A stretch of DNA of 16,157 bases, from contig USCH01000037.1 of the NCBI GenBank assembly GCA_900553175.1, forward strand, positions 1 to 16,157. The letters run 5' to 3'. The translations under genes were made by a program, and so were the position numbers. Shown here one piece after another: positions 8,681 through 16,157 of the stretch. Position 1 is the first letter of the stretch. Each line of letters opens with the position of its first letter. The DNA is from an uncultured Alistipes sp. GTDB taxonomy: Bacteria; Bacteroidota; Bacteroidia; Bacteroidales; Rikenellaceae. The notes under the pieces are model-generated. The model worked only from the letters and a program-made list of their open reading frames with translations. It was not told the DNA's origin and did no database searches.

Positions 8681-9823
8681 GTGTTCACCCTCCGTCAATA
8701 CCTCCTGGCCCTCGAAGAGCCCGAAAGGCTGCTGCGCACCCTCGGCGATGCGGTGCCGTGCCGGCGGCCCGACGGGCGGCTGCAATACAGCACCGGCAAC
8801 AGCGCCGCGGTCTTCCGCATCCTCCACCGCGGCCGCATCCGCGCCCTGCGCTGCTACTTCCGGCCCATGCGCCGTCTGGCCGAGATCTACGGCGCAGGCT
8901 ATCTGCCCCGGGAGATCTATCTCCACACCTCGCCCGGCGAAGGCATCTGGGTCGATGCCGCAATTTCGGACTGGATCGAGGGAGAGACCCTTCAGGAGGC
9001 CGTGACCGCTGCCGCCGGACGCGGCGACACGCAGCGTCTGGGACGCCTCTCCGAGACTTTCGACCGGTTTGCCGCGGAGCTCGTCGCCGACGACCGGGCG
9101 CACGGCGACCTGAAGCCCGAGAACATCATCGTGACGGCCGACGGGTCGCTGCGGCCGATCGACTTCGACGCGGCGTTCCTCCCCGCCTTCGCCCGGGAGA
9201 CGAGCTCCGAAATGGGCACGGCGGCCTACCAGCATCCGGCCCGCACGGCCGCGGATTTCGACGCTTCGCTCGACGACTACCCCGCGGCGCTGATCGCCAC
9301 GGCCCTGCACGCCCTGCGGCGCGACCCGGCGCTTCTCGGCCGCTACGCCCACCGCGACGGACTGCTCTACACGCCCGGCGACATCCGCCGCGACGAAGCG
9401 CTGCGCGAGACGCTGGCCCTCTTCGAACGGGAGGGCGCGGCGGCGGAGTACCGCATCGCCCGGCTGCTGCTCGCGCCCACGCTGCGGCTCCCCGGCCTTC
9501 ACGACCTGCTGCTCCATGCCGCCGGACCGGGAGCTGCGCCGGAGACCCTTCCCGAACTTTACGCCGAAAACGGACTGTGGGGCTTCCGCACCCCCGGCCG
9601 GAGGGTCACGCCGCCCCTCTGGGAGTGCGGATTCGACTTCAGCGACGATCTGGCCGCCGTGCGTCTGGGCCGCACGTGGCACTACATCGACCCCGCGGGC
9701 CGCACCGTCCTCCGCTGCCCGCAATACGAGGCGGTGAAACCCTTCCGCAACGGCCGTGCGCAGGTCTTCCGCGACGGCCGCCGACTCACGATCGACCCCC
9801 GGGGAAACGAATTTGAATTTTAG
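8681..9823 (+). CDS. Serine/threonine-kinase-like protein with C-terminal WG repeats
   Basis: A 380-aa predicted cytoplasmic protein. The N-terminal kinase fold has a degenerate glycine-rich segment (about 38-47), R57 where the ATP-binding beta-3 lysine is expected (RALRCYF), an intact catalytic loop HGDLKPEN (141-148, D143) and DFD (161-163) in place of DFG. After a helical stretch, residues about 295-380 contain WG-type beta repeats, the clearest being LWGF at 299-302, followed by WHYIDPAGR and LTIDPRGNEFEF. Catalysis is possible, because D143, N148 and D161 are kept, but unproven given R57. The start is GTG at 8681; no ATG lies near the homologous beginning. Its stop overlaps the promoter region of the next gene. 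Gene order suggests a link with the vWA and pseudokinase genes downstream. Confidence 0.8.
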   Translation: MFTLRQYLLALEEPERLLRTLGDAVPCRRPDGRLQYSTGNSAAVFRILHRGRIRALRCYFRPMRRLAEIYGAGYLPREIYLHTSPGEGIWVDAAISDWIEGETLQEAVTAAAGRGDTQRLGRLSETFDRFAAELVADDRAHGDLKPENIIVTADGSLRPIDFDAAFLPAFARETSSEMGTAAYQHPARTAADFDASLDDYPAALIATALHALRRDPALLGRYAHRDGLLYTPGDIRRDEALRETLALFEREGAAAEYRIARLLLAPTLRLPGLHDLLLHAAGPGAAPETLPELYAENGLWGFRTPGRRVTPPLWECGFDFSDDLAAVRLGRTWHYIDPAGRTVLRCPQYEAVKPFRNGRAQVFRDGRRLTIDPRGNEFEF

Positions 9824-9842
9824 CCGCAAATCCTTATATTTG
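9812..9842 (+). promoter_or_regulatory. Promoter of the DUF4954-vWA-pseudokinase run
   Basis: TTTG (9812-9815), 19 bases, then TATATTTG (9835-9842), matching the consensus. The -33 box lies inside the last codons of the kinase gene. The leader to the ATG at 9864 would be about 15 bases. Confidence 0.75.
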
Positions 9843-9863
9843 CAACGACTTTAAATTGGAACG

Positions 9864-11597
9864 ATGTCCCGATTCAGGAAAATGACCGGGGCCGAAATCG
9901 AAGCGGCCCTTTCGCTGGGCGCCTCCGCCCAGGACTGGACGCGGATCACCGTCAGCGAAGACTTCCGCCCCGAACAGTTGCAGCAATGCCGGCTCGAGGG
10001 CGAGGTGGAGATCGGTTCGGGCGCAAGGATCGTCCGTTCGCGCGTGAAGAATTACCGGCTGGGCGAAGGGACGCTGGTCGAGGGCGTCACCGCCCTCGAA
10101 TGCCGCCGCGCCTCGGGCTTCGGCAACGGCACGGGAGTGGCCGCCATGAACGAATGCGGCGGGCGCACGGTCCGGATTTTCGACACGATGTCCGCCCAGA
10201 CAGCCTACCTGATGGCCGTCTACCGCCACCGTCCGCAGCTGATCGCCGCGCTGGAGCGCATGGCCGGCCGCCACGCCGAGAGCCGCACCTCGGCGCTGGG
10301 CCGAACGGGCCGCAACTGCCGTCTGACGGGCGCCCGCTTCATCCGCGAGGTGGCGATAGGCGACGACGTGGAGGTCGACGGCGCCTCGGCGCTCGAAAAC
10401 GGCACCCTCTGCGACGGGGCCCGCGTGGGCGTGGACGTCAAGGCCTACGACTTCATCATCGCCCAGAAAGCCTCGGTGAGCAACGGCTCGATCCTCGAAC
10501 GCTGCTTCGTGGGCGAAAGCTGCACGATCGACAAGGGCTTCACGGCCGCCGAATCGCTCTTCTTCGCCAACTCGCATTGCGAGAACGGCGAGGCGGCCTC
10601 TATCTTCGCCGGCCCCTACACCGTCTCGCACCACAAGTCGTCGCTGCTCATCGCCGGCATGTTCTCGTTCTTCAACGCCGGCAGCGGCTCGAACCAGAGC
10701 AACCACCTCTTCAAGAGCGGCGCCGTGCACCAGGCCGTGCATCTGCGCGGCTGCAAGTTCGCCAGCAGCGCCTACATCATGTCGCCGGCCATCGAAGGGG
10801 CCTTCACGATGGTGATGGGCCACCACTCCTACCACCACGACACGCGCGACTTCCCCTACTCCTATCTGGTGGAGAAGGAGGGGCGTTCGCACCTGATGCC
10901 GGGGGCCAACCTCAACAGCTTCGGCGCCGTGCGCGACATCGAGAAGTGGCCCGCCCGCGACCGCCGCACCGTGCGGCGCGACGTGATCGACTTCGACGAA
11001 TACAATCCCTATGTGACCGGGGCCATGATCCGGGCCGTGGACCTTCTCCACCGGCTCCGCGAGCAGGACCCCGACGCACCGGTCTACCTCTACAACAAGG
11101 TTTCGATCCGCGCCCTGGCCCTGGAGCGCGGCATCAAGCTCTACAACAAGGCCATCGCCGCCGCCCTGGGAGCCATGCTCGGCCGGGGCGGATCGGATGC
11201 CGCCTGCGACGGCGGCGGCCGCTGGGTCGACATCGCGGGGCAGTACATCGCCAAGCGCGAGGTCGACGCCATCGTCGACGCCATCGAGCGGGAGGAGCTG
11301 ACGACGCCCGAGCAGATCGACGCCCGCTTCCGGGCATTCGACGCCCGCTACGCCGACTACGCCCGCGACTGGGCCCTGAAAGCCTACGCCGCCCTGCTGG
11401 GCCGCACCCCCTCCGAAGCCGAAGTCGCCCGGGCCGTGGAAGCGGGCAGCAACGCCCGCGAGGCCATGCGCCGGACGACCGACGCCGACCGCGACCGCGA
11501 CTGTTCGCTCGACATGGCCGTGGGCTACGGTCTGGACTGCGACACGGACGAGGAGGTCCGCGACGACTACTACTCCGTAAGAGGCATAAAACACTGA
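9864..11597 (+). CDS. DUF4954 family protein (beta-helix, hexapeptide-repeat-like)
   Basis: A 577-aa protein that I recognise as DUF4954, a Bacteroidetes family of unknown function. Residues about 35-270 show imperfect hexapeptide-type turns, for example VEIGSGARI, AIGDDVEVDG and CFVGESCTIDKG. These suggest a left-handed beta-helix like that of sugar-nucleotide acyl- and nucleotidyltransferases. The central part is highly patterned and His-rich (VSHHKSS, GSGSNQSNHLFKSG, MGHHSYHHD). The C-terminal 150 residues are helical and charged. There is no signal peptide or membrane segment. It appears somewhat shorter than the members I remember (around 650 aa). The vWA gene starts 4 bases after its stop, which implies translational coupling. 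Enzyme activity is not known; a nucleotide-sugar role is only a guess from the fold. Confidence 0.8.
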   Translation: MSRFRKMTGAEIEAALSLGASAQDWTRITVSEDFRPEQLQQCRLEGEVEIGSGARIVRSRVKNYRLGEGTLVEGVTALECRRASGFGNGTGVAAMNECGGRTVRIFDTMSAQTAYLMAVYRHRPQLIAALERMAGRHAESRTSALGRTGRNCRLTGARFIREVAIGDDVEVDGASALENGTLCDGARVGVDVKAYDFIIAQKASVSNGSILERCFVGESCTIDKGFTAAESLFFANSHCENGEAASIFAGPYTVSHHKSSLLIAGMFSFFNAGSGSNQSNHLFKSGAVHQAVHLRGCKFASSAYIMSPAIEGAFTMVMGHHSYHHDTRDFPYSYLVEKEGRSHLMPGANLNSFGAVRDIEKWPARDRRTVRRDVIDFDEYNPYVTGAMIRAVDLLHRLREQDPDAPVYLYNKVSIRALALERGIKLYNKAIAAALGAMLGRGGSDAACDGGGRWVDIAGQYIAKREVDAIVDAIEREELTTPEQIDARFRAFDARYADYARDWALKAYAALLGRTPSEAEVARAVEAGSNAREAMRRTTDADRDRDCSLDMAVGYGLDCDTDEEVRDDYYSVRGIKH

Positions 11598-11601
11598 TCC
11601 A

Positions 11602-12459
11602 ATGTACACACAAAGCATCACGCGCGCCCACCGCACGGCATTCGTTCTGCTTCTCGACCAGTCGGGGTCGATGTCCGAACCGATCCGTTTCCGCGGACGC
11701 GAGACGACCAAGGCCCGGGCGCTCGCCACGATCACCAACGAGCTGCTCTTCGAGCTCGTCGAACGGGCCCGGCGCGACGACGGCGTGAGGGACTACTACG
11801 ACCTGACCGTGCTGGGATACTCGGGCGACGACGAGGTGAGGCCGCTGCTGCCCGGAGGCCGCCGGACGATCGGCGTGGGCGAGTTGGCCCAGCTGCCGAC
11901 GCCCATGCGCACCGAAAGCGTCGAATACCGCATGCCCGACGGCAGCGTCGCCCTGCGCGACATTCCCTCCCCGGCCTGGATCGAACCCCGCGCCGCCGGG
12001 CAAACCCCCATGTACGAAGCGCTGTGCGAGGCGCACGAGCTGCTGGAGGAGTGGTGCGCCCGCAAGGCCAACGCCGAAAGCTTCCCGCCCGTGGTGTTCA
12101 ACATCACCGACGGCGAAGCCACCGACTGCAACGACGAGGAGCTGCGCGGCGCGGCCCGGAGAATCCGTTCGCTCGGCACGGACGACGGCCGGGTGCTGCT
12201 CATCAACATCCACATCGCCGCCGCGCCGGAGGGCTGCTCGGTCTTCTTCCCCTCGGAAGAGGAGGCCGACTGCCCCAACCGCTACGCCCGGCTGCTCTAC
12301 GACTGTTCGAGCCCGATGCCCGCACTCTTCGAGGCGGCCATCCGCGAAACCAAGGGTCCGGGCGCCGCAGGACCGTTCCGCGGCATGAGCTTCAACGCCT
12401 CGGCCGTGGAGCTGGTCGCCATGCTCAACATCGGCTCGATCAGCGTCAAAACCGAATAA
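11602..12459 (+). CDS. von Willebrand factor A domain protein with intact MIDAS
   Basis: A 285-aa single-domain vWA protein with no signal peptide. The metal-ion-dependent adhesion site is complete: DQSGSMS (19-25), T135 in GQTPMYEAL, and D170 in ITDGEATD. The arrangement resembles cytoplasmic TerY-type vWA proteins rather than surface adhesins. The C-terminal part (about 205-285) contains two Cys (CPNRYARLLYDCSSPMP) and a GMSFNASAVE segment. It is coupled to DUF4954 (4 bases) and to the WG pseudokinase (2 bases), so all three are probably made together. A metal-dependent scaffold for the kinase-like partners is the likely role by analogy with TerY-P modules. That role is inference. Confidence 0.87.
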   Translation: MYTQSITRAHRTAFVLLLDQSGSMSEPIRFRGRETTKARALATITNELLFELVERARRDDGVRDYYDLTVLGYSGDDEVRPLLPGGRRTIGVGELAQLPTPMRTESVEYRMPDGSVALRDIPSPAWIEPRAAGQTPMYEALCEAHELLEEWCARKANAESFPPVVFNITDGEATDCNDEELRGAARRIRSLGTDDGRVLLINIHIAAAPEGCSVFFPSEEEADCPNRYARLLYDCSSPMPALFEAAIRETKGPGAAGPFRGMSFNASAVELVAMLNIGSISVKTE

Positions 12460-12461
12460 CG

Positions 12462-13460
12462 ATGACCCCTACCCTGCAAACCCTCTCCCGGGCGCTGCTG
12501 ACTCCCGACCTCTCTTTCGCGACCCTGAAGGAGGCTCGCGCCGAGACCGGCCGCAACGGTCTGCCCCGGCTGATGCGCACCACCCGTTTCGCCGAAGCCC
12601 GCATCGTCTGGCAGGGCCGGCAGTGGCTGCTCTCGATGCCGCTTTCGCCGGCGGCCGCACACCGCATCGCCCGCACGGCTCCCGCCCTCGGACGCCTCCG
12701 CTCGGAATGGCTCGCCGACAGCCGGCTGCTGCCGGGCGAGCTGCGCTGGGAGGACGCTTCGGGATGCGAACGCCGCTGCGACCTCGTGCTGCAGCTCCTG
12801 CCTCCGGGCGAGGAGTTCGACGAGGCCCTGCGCACCGCGCCGCGGGCGCGGCTTCTCGCCGCGCTCGACGCTCTGGAGGCCGAGCTCTCGAAGCTGCATT
12901 TCACCCACAACAACCTCAAGGCCGAGAACCTGCGCTGGTGCGACGGGCGGTGGATTCCGCTGCGCTACCACGATGCGACGCTCGGCGGCGAGGCCGGCGG
13001 CAGCGACGCCGAAGCGTTCGAGGCCCTGCGCGGGCGGATCGCCCGAACGCCCGAACCCGAGCAGACCATCAGCGACACCCTCGCCGACTACGACCCGCTG
13101 CGTCCGCTCACGGGCCATATCTGGACGAGCCACGAATTCGAAGGGCTGGTCTGCGTCGAGGACGAAAGCGGATACGGATACGTCGACCGGGAGAACCGCG
13201 AGACGATCCCCGCCCGGTACCTCTGGGCCGACGACTTCCACGAAGGACGCGCCGAAGTCGAGACCCCGACGGGCATGGGCCTCATCGACCGGCAGGGCCG
13301 CTACATCCTCCCGCCCGAATTCGAAATCGTCGACTACCGGCCCGCCGAAAGTCTGGTCTACGCCCGCAAAGCGGGACAATGGGCCCTGTTCGACTATCTG
13401 GGCCGGCCGATCGCCGACTTCGGAACGATAAATGAAGTGAAACCCGAAAAGAGACGATAA
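12462..13460 (+). CDS. Pseudokinase-like protein with C-terminal WG repeats
   Basis: A 332-aa protein. The segment LHFTHNNLKAENLRW (145-159) aligns with the HRDLKPEN catalytic loop of protein kinases, but the catalytic Asp is replaced by N151. The expected DFG is only a degenerate RYHDA (168-172). The preceding PPGEEFDEAL resembles the post-hinge region of the kinase at 8681 (EGETLQEAV). Residues about 228-325 hold three WG-like repeats, YGYVDRENRETIP, GMGLIDRQGRYILPPEF and WALFDYLGRP, which are more regular than in the first kinase. It is predicted to be catalytically inactive and to act as a binding or regulatory subunit. It starts 2 bases after the vWA stop and ends 4 bases before trxB. 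The kinase homology is weak but the WG repeats are clear. Confidence 0.75.
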   Translation: MTPTLQTLSRALLTPDLSFATLKEARAETGRNGLPRLMRTTRFAEARIVWQGRQWLLSMPLSPAAAHRIARTAPALGRLRSEWLADSRLLPGELRWEDASGCERRCDLVLQLLPPGEEFDEALRTAPRARLLAALDALEAELSKLHFTHNNLKAENLRWCDGRWIPLRYHDATLGGEAGGSDAEAFEALRGRIARTPEPEQTISDTLADYDPLRPLTGHIWTSHEFEGLVCVEDESGYGYVDRENRETIPARYLWADDFHEGRAEVETPTGMGLIDRQGRYILPPEFEIVDYRPAESLVYARKAGQWALFDYLGRPIADFGTINEVKPEKRR

Positions 13461-13464
13461 AAAC

Positions 13465-14391
13465 ATGGAACCCGAAAACATCAAAGTGCTCATCATAGGC
13501 AGCGGACCGGCCGGATACACGGCGGCCATCTATACGTCGCGCGCCAACCTCTCGCCGGTGCTCTACGAGGGCATCACCCCGGGCGGCCAGCTCACCACCA
13601 CCACCGAAATCGAAAACTTCCCGGGCTATCCCGACGGCGTGGACGGCAATCAGATGATGGCCGACATGCGCCGACAGGCCGAACGCTTCGGGGCCGACAT
13701 CCGTCCGGGCACGATCACGAGCATCGACCTCTCGTCGCGGCCGTTCCACGCGATCGTCGACGGCGAAAGGGAGCTGCTCGCCGACAGCGTCATCATCGCC
13801 ACGGGCGCCACGGCCAAATACCTGGGGCTCCCCTCCGAACAAAAGTTCCGCGGGCAGGGCGTGAGCGCCTGCGCCACGTGCGACGGCTTCTTCTACCGCC
13901 GCAAGGACGTGGCCGTGGTGGGCGGAGGCGACACGGCGTGCGAGGAGGCCACCTATCTGGCCTCGCTCTGCCGCAAGGTCTACATGATCGTGCGCAAGCC
14001 CCGTCTGCGCGCCTCGAAGGCGATGCAGCAGAGGGTCTTCAACACTCCCAACATCGAGGTGCTCTTCGAACACAACACAGCCGAAATCCTGGGCGACGAC
14101 ACGGGCGTGACGGGGGCTCTGCTGCGCCGCAGCGACGGGTCGGAGACCCGGATCGACATCACGGGATTCTTCCTGGCCATAGGCCACCACCCCAACACGG
14201 AGCTTTTCGCCGACCAGCTGGCGCTCGACGCCGAAGGGTACATCCGCGTCGAGGGCGGCACGTCGAAAACCTCGGTCGAAGGCGTCTTCGCCGCAGGCGA
14301 CGTGAAGGACCCGCGCTACCGTCAGGCCATCACGGCCGCAGGCTCGGGCTGCGCGGCGGCGCTCGACTGCGAAAGATTCCTGCTCCGCTAA
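13465..14391 (+). CDS. trxB: Thioredoxin-disulfide reductase
   Basis: A 308-aa cytoplasmic FAD/NADPH enzyme that reduces thioredoxin. The FAD-binding GSGPAG lies near the start (12-17), with GGQLTTTTEIENFPG after it. The redox-active CATC is at 136-139, the NADPH-binding GGGDTA follows, and the C-terminal FAD motif is GVFAAGDV. Length and motif order are those of the low-molecular-weight bacterial form. It starts 4 bases after the pseudokinase stop with no promoter visible, so it may be carried on the same transcript. Whether this gives a redox link to the vWA/kinase group or is chance is unknown. Confidence 0.96.
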   Translation: MEPENIKVLIIGSGPAGYTAAIYTSRANLSPVLYEGITPGGQLTTTTEIENFPGYPDGVDGNQMMADMRRQAERFGADIRPGTITSIDLSSRPFHAIVDGERELLADSVIIATGATAKYLGLPSEQKFRGQGVSACATCDGFFYRRKDVAVVGGGDTACEEATYLASLCRKVYMIVRKPRLRASKAMQQRVFNTPNIEVLFEHNTAEILGDDTGVTGALLRRSDGSETRIDITGFFLAIGHHPNTELFADQLALDAEGYIRVEGGTSKTSVEGVFAAGDVKDPRYRQAITAAGSGCAAALDCERFLLR

Positions 14392-14404
14392 TCCCCACGG
14401 CGCG

Positions 14405-15352
14405 GTGAGTTTCCGGATCACCATACTCGGCTCCTCGTCGGCCAAACCCACGCCGACGCGCCATCCGTCGGCGCAGGCGGTCGTCATCCACGAACAACAC
14501 TACCTCGTGGATGCGGGCGAAGGCGTCCAGCAGCAGATGATCCGCTACGGCATCAACCCGCTGAAACTGCGCGCGGTCTTCATCTCGCACCTCCACGGCG
14601 ACCACGTTTTCGGGCTCTTTCCGCTGCTCTCGACGCTGGGTCTGTACGGCCGCCGGACGCCGCTGCCGATCTACGCTCCGGCGCCGCTGGGCGAAATTCT
14701 GGAGTGCCACCGCCGCTATTTCGACCGCGAACTGCCCTACGAGGCCCAGTGGCACGAGGTCGACACGACGCGCCACGCGCTGCTCGCGGAGAACCGCACG
14801 GTCGAGGTCTGGAGCATTCCGCTCCGGCACCGCGTACCGACCGCCGGATTCCTCTTCCGCGAAAAGGAGCCGCCGCTGAACGTCGACAAGCGCTGCATCG
14901 GGAGATACGGCCTCTCGATCGCCCAGATCGCCGCCGCCAAGCGGGGCGAGGATGTCGCGCTCGACGACGGCAGCCTCCTGCCCAACGCCCGGCTCACCTA
15001 CCGGCCCTACGCGCCGCGCTCCTACGCCTATCTGTCGGACACTGCCTTTTCGGCCAAAGCCGCCGGACTGTGCCGGGGCGTCGATCTGATGTACCACGAG
15101 GCGACCTACGCGGCCGAGGAGCGGAAAACCGCCCGGCAGCGCGGCCATTCGACCGCAGCCGAAGCGGCCGGAGCGGCCGTCCGGGCCGGAGCGAAACGCC
15201 TCGTGATCGGACACTACTCGTCGCGCTACAAGGACGAAGGCGTGCTGGTCGACCAGGCCCGCGCGCTCTTCCCCGCGACCTGCCCCGCCGTCGAAGGCAC
15301 GACCTTCACCATCGAGAAAGAAAAAACCGATCCCGGCACCCGAGAATCATGA
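14405..15352 (+). CDS. rnz: Ribonuclease Z
   Basis: A 315-aa metallo-beta-lactamase-fold endonuclease that cuts the 3' trailer from tRNA precursors. The Zn-binding motif SHLHGDH (61-67) is complete. LVDAGEG upstream, YLSDT and HEATY further on, and the C-terminal GHYSSRY supply the other expected ligands. This trailer processing suits the tRNA-Leu in this window, which does not encode CCA. The start is GTG at 14405, 13 bases after trxB; no ATG lies before the conserved beta strand. The stop overlaps the next start. Confidence 0.93.
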   Translation: MSFRITILGSSSAKPTPTRHPSAQAVVIHEQHYLVDAGEGVQQQMIRYGINPLKLRAVFISHLHGDHVFGLFPLLSTLGLYGRRTPLPIYAPAPLGEILECHRRYFDRELPYEAQWHEVDTTRHALLAENRTVEVWSIPLRHRVPTAGFLFREKEPPLNVDKRCIGRYGLSIAQIAAAKRGEDVALDDGSLLPNARLTYRPYAPRSYAYLSDTAFSAKAAGLCRGVDLMYHEATYAAEERKTARQRGHSTAAEAAGAAVRAGAKRLVIGHYSSRYKDEGVLVDQARALFPATCPAVEGTTFTIEKEKTDPGTRES

Positions 15353-16092
15353 CCAAAGCCGACCTGCAACTCGTCCGCGCGCTCGCCGACAAGCGCGGCC
15401 GCACCGAACACGGACTCTTCATCGCCGAGGGCGAGAAGCTCATCGGCGAACTGCGCGCCTCGCACCTTCGCGTGCGGCGGATCTTCGCCCTCGAAGGGGT
15501 GTTCGAAGGTCCGGAGGTCGAGATCGTCCCGCCGCGCGACATGGAGCGGCTCTCGCTGCTCAAAACCCCCGGCAACTCGCTGGCCGTCGTGGAGATGCCC
15601 CGCCACAGGCTCGACCCGGCGTCGCTCGGCCGCGGCCTGACGTTGGCGCTCGACGAGGTGCAGAATCCCGGCAACCTGGGCACGATCATCCGGCTGGCCG
15701 ACTGGTTCGGCATCGGCGACGTGGTCTGCTCGGAGCACTCGGCCGACTGCTTCAACCCCAAGGTCGTGCAGGCGACCATGGGGGCGATCCTGCGCGTGAG
15801 GGTCCACTACACCGACCTGGAGCCGCTGCTGGCCGAAGCCGCCGCCCGGGGCATCGCCGTCTGCGGAACGCTGCTCGACGGCGAAAACATCTACGAGGCC
15901 GACCTGCCCGAAGCAGCCGTGGTGGTGATGGGCAACGAAGGGCGCGGCATCCGCCCCGCAATGGCGCGCACGCTCACCCGGCGGCTCTTCATACCGCCCT
16001 ACCCGGCCGGCCGCCGCGGCTCGGAGTCGCTCAACGTGGCGATGGCCACGGGCATCGTCTGCTCGGAGTTCCGGCGAAGGTGCGGCCGGTGA
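15349..16092 (+). CDS. TrmH/SpoU-family RNA 2'-O-methyltransferase
   Basis: A 247-aa SPOUT methyltransferase. The N-terminal substrate-binding domain (about 1-90) starts with the usual KxRxExGLFIAEGEKL pattern. The three SpoU motifs follow: DEVQNPGNLGTIIRLADWFG (102-121), VVMGNEGRGI (192-201) and the knotted SAM-binding end FIPPYPAGRRGSESLNVAMA (214-233). It should methylate a ribose 2'-OH in rRNA or tRNA with SAM as donor; the target cannot be read from the sequence. Its ATG overlaps the rnz stop (ATGA at 15349-15352), so the two RNA-maturation genes are translationally coupled. Confidence 0.92.
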   Translation: MTKADLQLVRALADKRGRTEHGLFIAEGEKLIGELRASHLRVRRIFALEGVFEGPEVEIVPPRDMERLSLLKTPGNSLAVVEMPRHRLDPASLGRGLTLALDEVQNPGNLGTIIRLADWFGIGDVVCSEHSADCFNPKVVQATMGAILRVRVHYTDLEPLLAEAAARGIAVCGTLLDGENIYEADLPEAAVVVMGNEGRGIRPAMARTLTRRLFIPPYPAGRRGSESLNVAMATGIVCSEFRRRCGR

Positions 16093-16134
16093 TTCCGTGC
16101 CGTTCCTCGCGCACCGTCCTCTGCTGGGCAGCGG

Positions 16135-16157
16135 CTTCGGCCCGGGGCGGGCCGAAG
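16135..16157 (+). terminator. Hairpin at the right edge, probable terminator
   Basis: A perfect 9-bp stem, CTTCGGCCC (16135-16143) with GGGCCGAAG (16149-16157), around a GGGGC loop, 42 bases after the methyltransferase stop. The window ends at the last paired base, so the stem may be longer and any T tract cannot be seen. Confidence 0.5.

Noticed and set aside
9834..11738. Long minus-strand open frame (634 codons)
   Set aside because: An antisense shadow of DUF4954, whose + strand protein is recognisable and has a matching promoter.
8681..13460. A full TerY-P triad or tellurite-resistance locus
   Set aside because: No PP2C phosphatase, TerD-like or TerC-like gene is present; only the vWA and kinase-like components match.

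Overview
The window looks like a piece of a high-GC Bacteroidales chromosome, most likely Rikenellaceae/Alistipes-like. Three things suggest this. The promoters have the Bacteroidetes form (TTTG, 19-21 bases, TAnnTTTG). Start codons lack Shine-Dalgarno sites and are often preceded by short A-rich stretches. Several products are Bacteroidetes-type: the TGS/SAD-nucleoside kinase fusion, DUF4954, and the WG-repeat kinase-like proteins. The genus is an inference. All recognised genes are on the + strand.

Layout. Positions 1-360 are AT-rich and hold two minus-strand promoters 150 bp apart plus a leader-like segment, probably the control region of an rRNA operon that starts left of the window. Next come lspA (530-1141) with its own promoter, tRNA-Leu(CAG) (1211-1292) with promoter and terminator, and a non-coding stretch. 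That stretch ends in four tandem copies of a ~74-bp repeat, each carrying a promoter-like motif (1505-1790). A first gene run follows: TGS/SAD-nucleoside kinase, a secreted GH10 glycosidase, and gcvP, closed by a 15-bp perfect hairpin. A SlyD-like FKBP isomerase with a Cys/His-rich tail has its own promoter.

The second half (8681-13460) holds the most unusual group. It contains a Ser/Thr-kinase-like protein with C-terminal WG repeats, a DUF4954 beta-helix protein with its own promoter, a von Willebrand factor A (vWA) protein with an intact MIDAS, and a second kinase-like protein. That second one has lost the catalytic Asp and also ends in WG repeats. The last three genes are nearly contiguous and run on into trxB, rnz and a TrmH/SpoU-family RNA methyltransferase.

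How the genes may work together. lspA, tRNA-Leu, gcvP, trxB, rnz and the methyltransferase are housekeeping genes. The kinase / vWA / pseudokinase group resembles the vWA-kinase-phosphatase modules known as TerY-P triads, but no PP2C phosphatase is visible. It may be a phospho-signalling or scaffold system, with DUF4954 as a candidate partner or substrate. This functional link is inferred from gene order and domains only.
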